64,000 bases of DNA from Acanthaster planci (Eukaryota > Echinodermata > Asteroidea > Valvatida > Acanthasteridae), in the NCBI RefSeq assembly GCF_001949145.1, contig NW_019091356.1, forward strand, positions 3,713,747 to 3,777,746, in the 5' to 3' direction. Numbering within the stretch: the first letter of the stretch is position 1; the number at the start of each line of letters is the position of its first letter. Made by a program: the position numbers and the translations under genes. The notes under the pieces were generated by a model. The model was given only the letters and a program-made list of their open reading frames with translations. It was not told where the DNA came from and did not search any database. Below, one piece after another: positions 13,701 to 25,700 of the stretch.

Positions 13701-16700
13701 CTTCTCTGTGTGTTGTGGAGTGGCTGTTTTGAAATCAATGAGCCCAGGGTTCCAATATTTTCAAGCCAAACCAAATTCACAATCTCTGTATCAACTCAGT
13801 TAGAAAATCTGCCAATGAAAACAAGGTTTGGTTGAAAAAATAAATTCGAAGAGTTTATGTCCACCCTAAAAATCTTTGGTTGCTTAAAGGCCTATACATC
13901 ACGTGCTATATTCTGTCATTCCTTACTGGCAATTATTGCATTTTTAAGGTAATTTTAAAGAGACAAACATTTCATTCAGAAATTCATGGGCATGTTCAAC
14001 TCTGTCAGCATGAAACATACATTTTTTTCATGGCTACTGTGAGTAATCCTAACCTTATGATAAAAATAAATGTCTTATTGCTAACTGTCACGACCTTCAA
14101 CCTGCACTTTTCTGCCCAGCCTTGGCAAACCCACAACTGCCAGTCTCTTGATTGGAAACAAATTCAAATTAACTTGTAGGTATATAACTAGAGTGCTCAA
14201 AAAAGCCAGAAAGTCTGGTCCCTTATGGGACGGTTGGAATAATGGGGAAAAGGTAACGGCACCATGCTGTATACAGTTGAGTCACGGGCCATCAACTCCT
14301 GAATATAATGCTGAAGGTCCTTACATGCACATTACGAATCGCGGCTTTTCACGCTTACGCATGCTTCCAATTTGATTGCACTTCAATTTGGACATTCATC
14401 ACTGAGGGTAGCGTTAGATTGGACATTCAGAGCAGCAGTGTGGTGTGAAGTGGTGATTTTCACATAAATAATGCTTCAAAAAGGAGAATAATTTTTAAAA
14501 AGTACAAGTGCACCATTCTGAAAAACAATAAAATTGGTATATCCTTCATATTTTTTTCATCTTGCAGGTATCTGTTTCTGAGCTGCCTGCACAGAGCTGA
14601 GAAAGTTTACTTTTTTTAACCAAATATGTTACAAATTTTGTGGGTCAAACCCAGATTTCTGATACTATGAGTCACATGAGTAGTTGCGTTGTTAAGACCA
14701 ATAACTGGATTCTAGGTTTGAAGACCCCAAGTAGCAGTGTGTGGGGGGGGGAGACATTCCACGCTGAACACAGCCCTGTGCTTTTGTTAGCTTTTAAGTG
14801 TAGTTGGTTTTTCTGGCCTGTCAAATTGGCCCAGCGGTGCCCCCTGTTTGGGAACTCCACCATTCAGACTGGCTCCAGGGTGCCACAGTAGTCCATCCCT
14901 GCTCATTGAACACCACAGATTCATTGACAACTGTTAATCGCCAATTGCCATCAACTCCTGTAGACACCAGTAGTTAGAATTTCTGTGATGACACGGAACC
15001 AGGATTTTGGCTTTCTTTGGCCGGGTCCTAAAGCGTTGAACCAGGAGGAGGCCATCACGCCCGTCGCCATGGACAAACAAAGTTGTTAAGCTTTTGTTGG
15101 GTCGGTGCAAGGAGTTTTTCAGTTACCGGCAGAATTGCAGATCATTTGGAGCAATTAAGGATGATAAGCAAGGATCAGAGAAATCGCTACAGTACTGGGA
15201 AATGATGTAGGTTTACTCGTGTTTTTTGGAAAGCAGTGCTCCATGTCTTACACCGCCATGTGGGTCACTATGAAAATGTGTAGAGTACACGTACATTGGC
15301 CCTTCACAGGTGCATACATGGACATGTGCTCATTATTGGAAAGTGCCCGGATGTCATTTACTGTACATGTACAGGGTGTAAACTGTATGAGTGCACGTGT
15401 GCAGTGCAGGAAAGCAAACGCTTGAATTGAACATGTGGTCTACCTTATGACCGATTTTTTTTGGGGGGGGCATGCCGTGACCTGGCAATCCTGGAAATGT
15501 CATCAGGTTTCTCTGTAGACGCAAAGGCGTTTTCCAGAACGTGGGAAATTCACGAACAGGAGATTTGCAGGCACACTGAGCAGAAAACTGACATCGTACA
15601 ATGCATTTGTATATCAACAGATTGTTTGGGTCTCTAACAAATTACCATTAAACATGTTCATGTAGGTACAGCGTGCTCAGCGTACCAACGGATTCTTGCT
15701 TTGTATTGCAGATGCATTGTCTTAATCCCACTTGCTGAATGCAACATTTGTGATCTAATCCATGAAAACCCTTCACACGGTGAGCTTTATCATTTTGGTG
15801 CATATCAACTTCCAATTGATCTGGACGCTGCCCTGTTTTCAAAAACTGTTTCATTTGTGATTCGAGACAACCTAGATTCATGTTGTGGACAATATAGAAT
15901 CATGACAAATGGAATACATCTGAAAACAAGAGGGTGTCCATATTAATTGGAAGTTCATATGCACCCAAATGACAAAGCTCACCATGTGAAGGGTTTTGGC
16001 AGGTCGCATTGCATTTCTGTTGCATCTTCTCAATCTAAGCAGCTTCTTAATCTACTGAGGTACATACAGCTAAAGTCAAAAAGCACTAGTTCTTGGTATA
16101 TACGTGTACACTGAGACACGTTTTGCTTTGTGTGGGCAGTCTTGCTGCTTGGTGAGAGATTTCAGTCAGCCCTACAATACAAAATAATTGGACTTAACTT
16201 TGCCTCTTATAGAAATGACTCGTGTCTTTCCTCACCACCATATATGGAATTTTTGGGGCATGGAATGCCTTGTTTTGAAGAAGTCATTGGAAATGAATTT
16301 GGTTGTGCTGTGACATTGGCCGTAAATTCTGAAAAATGTAAACAGCGTGAAAAACTTACATTGTAGGTTCATAATTGCCTCAAAGTCAAAGCAAGAAAAA
16401 CAACACTTTTATGATTTCACTGTTTACATGATGAAGGGAGAATTTTCAGCAACAAACATATTTGTTTTTTCCGGAGTGTGTTCGTAAGTGCTAGACTTGT
16501 TAAAAGTAACCCTGACTTGTTGAATTAGAGTTTTGGTCAAATGTTTGCTTAAATATTCAACTGTCAAATTATGTGACTCTATAAAGGCTGTATTGAAGAA
16601 GATAATGTAATGAGTAATACAGATTTGTTTGTATTCAAGAAAAATGCTAAATACCACATTTGCACCTTTTTCAGTCGCATGTTTACAAAACTTTTCACCG

Positions 16701-19700
16701 GCCATAGAAATCACTGTTAAATTTGAACCCATGGATTCTTCAGTTCTAGCTCACGTAAGTAGCTGGAAACATTGTTCACCCAGCTCCACCGTAGGAAATG
16801 CTCCAGAACCAGAATTTTCCATGTCTTGGGAGGTGGTCTGGTGTGAAATACATGTTCTTAACCTGTGGGTAGTGTCGTTTACATGCTTGCCCCTTTATAC
16901 ACCCACACTTGACTGGGCACTAAACCTGTTTATGGGCCCATGTGGGAATATTGTCAAGTGTTGAAAGTGTAGCTTGCTGACACTAAAAACCATTTGCGGA
17001 CAGCCCCAGTGTGTCAGCCTTGGCAGTAAAGGGTAAATTTGCTTGGAGGACTGTGGTTTTTGTGGGGCAGGAGTTGCTCATTTTTTGTTACTGAGGTGAG
17101 AAGTGTGGTGACAAGAAGGTGCCAGTGTTTTCTCCCCTTCTTTTAGACAATGTCAACAGGAAGTCATTAGGCTATTGTTGGGAAGGATTTTGGGGCTCTG
17201 AAAGTTGCCCATTATCCACAAAGTAAACAAATAATTCTGAGAATGGCCCTGTTTTTCTTTGGGATCGTTTTGCAAGGAGAGCTAAAGTGAGGGTGTACAC
17301 GTATTTGTTGTTCTATCATGTGACTGCATTAGTTTGTCGGTAAAGAGCTCTCCTAAGGGTTTAGTCTCATGTTGGAATGAATATATCTCAGAGTTGCACC
17401 GTGGAGTTGGTGGTTGCACAGATGTAATCATCTGTGAGATCTGTACCGAAGAACTTGAAATGCGCAGTGAAGCCACAAACATGCATGTGATTTCCAGTCG
17501 TCATGTTGTGGTGTTCCCAGTGCGTGACCATAATATTCTCCTTTTCCAGTGGGTAGGGTACTCTGCAGATGTTTATGACTTATTTGTGATGCTCTTTGAA
17601 AGAATTTAACAATTTCCTGTGGTGAACATATTTCCTGTCCTCACAATCACCATTTTGTTTGAAAGAAAATGAATGATTTATGTTCGGCCAGACACTGAGG
17701 ACCATAGGGCGGTTATAGGCCTATTCCCAAACAGGTGGTCAGTGATTAAAAATTAGGCACCCAATCAATCAAAAGCCTTGACTTATTGTAATTGAAGTGG
17801 GTAACAACAGGGGTGGAGTCAAATCGAGGGAGGACGAAATACATCAGAGGGAAACGAACATTACACTCGCAGGCATCTTTCATTTTTCAAGTTTTTCAAT
17901 TTTTTTGTGCAGTTTTGTTCATCCTTTAGTCTTCCCAGTGAAGCCTGTGGTGCATGTTTACTGTGCTGATTAACCATTTGTAAATGTACAGTAATATCTT
18001 CATTGGCCTAACTCTTGCTGTCTTTAAGCCACAACAATATACATGTACCCCAGTAGTTCAAACAGGTGCATATCGGCAACTACAGGTACAAGGAACTGTA
18101 AAAGAATTGTGGGTTACTTCAAAAAAAAAGATCCACCCAATTTTTGCCTTTAAACATTGGTTGCTCGTTCTCTTCGTCTTACCCTCGTGTCTTTGTAGTA
18201 GTAGAAAGTTCTTTTCCTGCCCTGTGACAGGAAATATTTATGAATGTTTTTGTACAGCGACTGGAATAGTAATGAGGAATCGGGGATGAGTAATAATCAT
18301 AATAATTGAAGGCAGTGACAGTAATGTCATCGATTTCAATAGGGTAGACAGTGACATGAAGACGACCTTGGCACGCCATGCTTCATCAGCCGGACAGGTG
18401 GGCCTTTAAAGGGGTAGCCAGACTAGACTTGACCAAGTCATCACTTCTCTCAAATGAAAATATGTACTGGCACTTGTCAAAAAGCTGTATTAAATTACAC
18501 CATTGACAAATGACATGTAGGGTCTATCGGTAGTGATCTGCGGCACATACGTGCAGGGGATTGCATCTTTTTACAGTGAGCTAACCTAAACGCTCATCCG
18601 TGGAATGTGTACTTAATTTTTGGCAGGGTGTTCATCAGCTTTGTTGAAATATTGTTTTTAGAATTCACACACAGAGACCGGGGTACGCATAAAGCCGTAC
18701 AAAAGTCGTTCCAAAATTTCAAGTTTTCCACAGGTTTGGACTTACGTCAAGACAAATGCACCCTGATGGCTTCATTTTGTACGGGGAGGTTGCGCTCCAG
18801 TTCATAACCATGATTCACAGGTCAACATATTGGTACGGGGTGCCATAGGATCAACACAAAATGTTAAGTATCTGTGATTTAATAGACGTAGGTGGTTGGT
18901 CGTCTTACTGGAGTGGTTCACCGATGAATATCCACCTGTGCTGTGCAATACCCAACTCCAACTCCCCAAATATTCCTTGACTGACTTGGTCAAGTCTATT
19001 GTGCCACCGCAAAGTGCTGACAGATGGACTAGTGTATTATTGATATCTGGCCAGTTCCACTCAATAATCTCAATACGGATGGCCCAGGTAATGGAACAGA
19101 ATGGCCTAGGTAATTAATTAGTTTTGTCCAGTTTGGGGGTTGAAGATACTCAGTTAATTAAGGACAATGATTGAATTAAAGGGGCTATCTCTTTGGCTCA
19201 ATGTGTAGTTCTGGAACAGCTGTAGATAAGGCTAGTTACTTTTGAGAGTCCCTAGCCCCTAAAATATCCTTAAGATTGAGAATTAATTGCTAATTACTTC
19301 CAGAATTTTGCTCGGTCCTAAGTGACTTCAGTTTCCCCCAAGATATTCTGATAGCCCCATTATGAGTTTGTGTTCTGATGTAGATGTACAATCATCCAAT
19401 TGTGTTGGATGGTATTCATTCAACAACGTGGGTGCTAAAATATTTCATCTGCTTTGTGGGCCAATTGAAATTCCGCAGGATTCACTCAAGCAGCAGGGGC
19501 TGTGTTACATCAGCTCTCTGGTTACAATTACAGCTCAAATGCTTACTTTATAGATGAGCGATCACTGTAATTTGCAGTCTGCCTCAGTGATGTTACTTGA
19601 CCCAATTGTGCTCTTTGTATTGTGCTAATTAACTACTGTGATAGGTAGCTTCATTGAATGGATACCGGCCACAGTGCTTATGGGTCTCACTGCTAGACTG

Positions 19701-22700
19701 TAGGTGGTATATTTACACAGGCAGTATACACTGAGGGTCATCGACCCTGTTTTGTATACTTAAAAATGTACATACCGTTAAGAAATATTTTATAGCTACC
19801 GGTACATGTACTGTATGTTATTGAAACCATCGTTGTTTGGGTGTGGTTCACTACTGTGGCCAATAGAGGATGGAGCTGGAGGATTCTAATTGGTTGAGAG
19901 GTGGTCATGTGAGACTGTTGAAATCATGCATTAAACATTGACTTCTTTGTACAAATTGAGTACGCACGTTTGTTTGTGTTCCTTTCTTTATTTTGTTGTT
20001 CGTCAGAAGAGTGTGGGACAAAAACCTTGTTGAGCCATGGAGGAAGGACCATGGAGGTAGAATAAGGACACATGGCTGAGCAGAAACTTAACTACAGATT
20101 AACAATTTCAGAAAACCTGTGTTAAAGTGCATGCATGTTGTACAGTACGGGACCTATATATGGCAAGGTATTTTTGCTCAATCTTGTCTGTGCTTGGCAA
20201 CCTGTAATACCTTGGAGCTGTGTTTTAATATCTCCATGGTAATACTCTTCAAACAGGTCCATGATACTGGCCTGATCATTGATATGACCACAGTCACATG
20301 AGCAGTCATGTGATTACATCAGCAGGCACGTCTTCAAGGACTGCACTAAGCTTTTTGTTTCCTCTGACAGTTGTCAGGGAAAAGGAACACTTACACAAGT
20401 CTAACCTCAGATTAAGAGTTGCTCAAGCGGAAATCCTACCCTAATTTATAATCTGGCTGGCCCACAATGAGGAACAGACCAGCTTTGTTTCTCTTTATGT
20501 GGTAATTAGACCGTGAACCAAGGAAGAGGCTAATAATAACTGTAGATAAGGACCAGTCCAGGCGCCAGTCTGGCGGAATGAGTTGTTTACAGTGCATGTT
20601 GCTTTTAATGACATAGTTGAAACAATGGATATACAGGGAAAAAAGCAACAAAGTGCAACTATTAGAACACACATGTACATGAAAATGGTGAATGTTTTAT
20701 GCAGAGGTACATGTATCATACATGTATTTACATTTCCTACTATTCAGTCTCCAAAAATATGTGTAAAATGGAAATCAATCATTTATTGCTTATTGGGATT
20801 TTTCCTGGTGTTTCCTGTAATATTAATCTTTTGTGAGATGGATTTTTAATTCAGTTTCTAATTCTTACCTTTTCCCTTCTTGAGTTATGAGAAATATCTG
20901 GAGATGTGTCGGCAGTTATGATGTCTTTCCTGGTGTATTTTCAGGTTTTTCGTTATATTGCTAGTCAATAAGACCTGTTTCACTGGCCCAGTTATACTCG
21001 GGTACATGTATATTTTGCAAATGTGTTTCCACATTTGTTGGCCTTTAAAACTCAGCTTGGTGGTCAGTTTCTGCTTCTTTAACTAAGATCATTTTCACCG
21101 AAGTTAAACCTTTCTTTGTTTTCTCTCTTTTTGATCTCAGGCTCAGATGGACCTGCCTCCTGAAAAGGCACGGCTCCTTCGCCAGTATGACGATGATAAG
21201 AAATGGGATCTCATCTGTGACCAGGTGAGGAGGAGAAGCATCTCCTGGGCTGTTTGTTTGTCTGTCTGTCCGTTTCTCCACGTACTAGTGTCTTCCCTCT
21301 GTCGGTTTAGTTTTGTACGACATCAGTGCCATCTCTTGGGCTGTTTGTTTGCCTGTCTGTGTCTTTGCGTCACTGTCTTTGTTCAGTGTTCCTTTATTAT
21401 TGTGAATGACCAACTGAGGATGAGAAGCATCTTGTAGGCTGTTTGTCCGTTTCTTCATGTGTTTTGTCTTCTTATCAGTCAGCTCGGTTTTACAACAGAT
21501 CGATTTAAAAAATGATTGCTGTTTGTTTGGCCGTCTGTGTCCCTGTGTCAGTGTCTTTGTTCAGGGATCTGTTCAGTATTGTGAATGACCAGTTGAGGGT
21601 GCTACTGTTTGCCTGTCTGTCCATCCTGTTCTCTCTATTACTGTCTTCTCTCAGAGACTGTTCTGTCACGTCGCAGTTAGTGTCTCTTCATCAAATGTGA
21701 TCAGGCAAGAAACTTAGAAAGGCAGCAATGGTTGTTTTGGTTGGCCATGGACATTTTATTTTCAAATATTTTGTTGCAGGAGAAAGTGTCTGCAAAAGAT
21801 CCGCCCCACACTTACATCCTGCGAATCAAAAGGGTGATGGAACCAGGAAACACATCAAAGGTGAGACCAATTGATCCAAGTCTTTTGCTTTTTAATAGTA
21901 GAAATTCTCCAAAATAGTTCTTGATATTTCTTCTAGTTTACCTTAGGTCTTGGTTCTCAGACTTGCTGACAAAATTAACAAAATCATGTTTCATGTATCT
22001 GCTTTCAGCGCCAAAGAAAGAAAATATTCGACACATCGACACAGAACTTGAGAGATTTGGAAATTTCACTACGAACGAACAGTATACAGTGAGTATGGCC
22101 CTACAACCCCACCTCGTGACGACTTTGACCGCACCCATGCCCATCCGAAATAGCCCTGCCCCCGTCTCCGCAACCCTACCCCTATGTTTATTTGCCTCCC
22201 TGGTCACCTAATGGCTTTGCCACCTTTGTTTCCCCACCCTAGTCCCTGCCCATCCTCAGCTGGCTCCACCTAGCCCCATCCCCTCCAACCTGGCCCCGCC
22301 CAACCCTACCCCGCCCAACCCTACCCCGCCCAACCCTACCCCGCCCAACTCATTTTTGTGTCTCCACTTCTGGTATGGTTAATTTCATTGCAGCATTTAG
22401 CAACAATATTTTTATTCCAAACTACAGATGGGTACGAGAGTTTTTGAATGACGAGAATAACGGCCTGGATGTTTTGGTTGAGTATCTGCAGTGGCTCAAC
22501 AAAGCAATGACGTGAGTAGTTCACAGATAGAGACGTGTCACGCATTGATGGTCGCTGTAATGGAGACCGAGTGCAGAAAAGATTTAGACAAGAACCTACA
22601 TGTACGAACGCAGTGAACTTTGAAGGCATTCCTTTGTCATTGTTCGCAGAACTTATGATTTGATCTGTGGTGAATTCGGTGACAGCTCAATGTTGTGTTG

Positions 22701-25700
22701 AGTATGACCCACCTGTGTGATCATGTGATTCGTTACAAATGATTATGAAGATGAACAAAGAAATTGACTGGAGCGGGATTTGAACCTGCGGCCTCCAGAA
22801 CACCGTACTGGTGCTCTACCAACTGAGCTATCCTGCCCTACGTTGGTGGCTCTTCATTTGGACTAGTACAATGCACAAACCTTGGAGACTTCCTAGGAAA
22901 ATTGTGCACAAGGCATGTGCAGTATTGTGTATGTCATAGCCCCAGTAAAATTGTTTCAGTTATATTCTGAAGCTTTTAAGTTGGGATCTGTCTTTAGCTC
23001 GTTCTTATGTAATTATAATTTTTATGTTTCAGTGTTTGATAAAGTCTTTGCTGTTGTCTTGACACATTTTCAAATCTTGCTTTCTGAAGTAATTTTTGTT
23101 GTACTCGTCTTTCTTTGTAATGCGCATTCAATCGTTGGTATGTAGACAGCGCAAATTTAATACAAATACAAATTTAATTAATTGTTATGTGGTTTGGTTG
23201 GTACTCCGCAGCTCTGAGAAGAACTACACGTTGTGCCTTTCTAAAATTCTAAATTGCCCAATGGCACAGTGTGCCGCCATTTCCACCAGGCTGCAGTAAC
23301 CTTCACTTCCAAATTATTATGACCTGATTTTTGCTCCGGGAAATTCCAGAAACATTCCCCTCCCCTGCTGTCTGAAACTAAATTGACTTAAACCCGAAGA
23401 CCGAAAATACAGAGTGAAAGTTCAGCCAAATCTGTCCACTCGCATTTGTTTCAACCCAGAAGATAATAAAGTAAAAGTTCTTTCACTTAGGGAAGTTCTG
23501 TAAGTGATACTTTTTGAAAACAAAAGTGAAAAGGGGAACATGACCTGATTTAATTTGAAGTTGAATGTATATTTTAATGTGAATATAAATATACCAGCAA
23601 CACGACACCGCGAGTCATCGATTATCTTTTTACTGTATTTAATATAAATATATTCGCAAGCAGTCGAAGAACTGATGTAGTTTCCTGCATGATGTCACTG
23701 CTGAGCGGAACCAGCGTGTTTGTTTAGAGGGAAGCGGATGTTTACTGAGTGACATTGAGAGCGTGTATTTAAGAACATGACTTCTGTGTTTGCATAAGGA
23801 ACCAGACTTAATGATTACAGGCCGTGTTTGTGACACTGAATGACATCATCTTTTGGATTGCTCCAGATTTTGACTGTGGTAGACTACCGCCATGCTTGTC
23901 ATGCAAACCTTGTTTCTCCATTGCAGAGTTTCTGAAAACTGCTGCACTTTGAAAGGGATGAAGTCATAGAAAATGTATCTCCAGTTATAAACAATATTTA
24001 TGTTTACAATACATATTATATTATATGATAAGTGTACACTATTGATATTGATACAGTACACACATTGTTTGTGTTCAAATGTTAGCAGTTTCATCAGTCT
24101 GTGGAGAATAAGTCTTTGGAGGGACTCTCGTGGGTTGTGACCCCTGACCTCGGGTTCAGTAGTGTAGATACGGTATCTCAAATGCTCAACCACCTAGGTA
24201 GCTGCAGGGTGCCTAGCAACAGTCTGTCAAGGCAACAAGCACTGTAGTTGTACAAAGTCCGTTACCAGTCTCTAGTCAAATCACAAGTCTTTTACAGGGG
24301 CATTTCTTTGTTGTTAGCTCCCTGCCCAACAGTGGCTGGACTTGCGCATTCACACATGGCAGACATTTAAATGGACTTGAAAGTCTCCAGTGCTACCCGT
24401 TCCTATGACATGTTGTTTCTTGACTTCTCAGGTTTGAGGAGCAGCAGGAGACCCTCCCCAAGACCGTCTCGTCGCGCAGCGTGCGAAGCACCCGGCGCGG
24501 TTCCAAGCCTGGTGGGTCACCCAACCACCTGGCCATCACGCGGGACGATGTCCACGTCTGCATCATGTGCTGCAGGGCAATCATGAACTTTCAGGTAAAC
24601 AAACAGACAAACAAACCAACCCTCACCTCCCTTTGCCATGCAACATCCCTCGTGTTTCCCCTGTCATGGATCCCAGAACCTTCTGTCTACTACAAACAAA
24701 TGCATCTTCACCCTCTTATTTTACAGTACGGCTTCAATCTTGTGATAAACCACAACGAATGTATCAATGCAATAGCACTCAGCCTCAATCACAAGAGCCC
24801 AAGGTAAGAAAAAAAGTTTTCTGAAATATACCCAATCAGAAAATGACAAAATTTTCTGACAAAAGGCCCTCCTAAATATGCACTCCTCTATGTGGACAAG
24901 CGTGTTATTTCTTGTGTTGAACTGAGAACATAAGATGTCCACACAACGTAGGTAGTGGAGACGTCTTGACTTGCCTGGGTCCATGCCACGTTTTCCCCTC
25001 GCTGAAAAACAGGTTCAGAGGGCATTTGGGAATAAGTTTTACCCGTAGCAGAAGAAAGAGGACCAGTCAAGGAAACCAACAAATATCTGGTCTAAGATAT
25101 TATTCACAGTACAAGAAAAGTAGTATTTTCACCAAGTTTCTTAACTGCTTGAGGAACAGGTGTGCATTGCTAACACTTGTGCACTTACAAACACATGAGA
25201 ACCGGGCCTCAATCACATTCTAGACAACAATCTTCTTTATCCAACCCCAGAACCAAAGCCTTGGTCTTGGAGCTCCTTGCGGCCGTCTGCCTGGTCAAGG
25301 GAGGACATGAGATAATCCTCCATGCCTTCGACAACTTCAAGTTGGTGAGTGATGACCGCAAGACCAGCCGACTTCAATATTATGACAGTCCAAGGAGAGA
25401 AAATTAATTTGAAGGTTTTATTGGGATTAAGGCTACGATAAGCAATGCTGGCCAGAGAGTTTATATTCATATCAGAATGGAAAATGAAATATTTGTCATA
25501 GGATTGAATCATTCAAGCTGTCAAAATAAACAGGACAGACCAGGGGTTCGTACGTTGGAACTTCCATCCATTTTTTTTTCCCCATCGAAAAATTTCTGAC
25601 TTTGGCAGCGACATATTACTCACTCGATCAGATAAACAGTGTAGAGAAATGTTAAGCCTAGCTTGATCTGATGAGCCAAGAAAAATCCAGACCAAATTAA

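Noticed and set aside
22766-22838. Functional tRNA gene
   Set aside because: C at position 33, a mismatch closing the anticodon stem and one in the acceptor stem argue for a SINE head or pseudogene.
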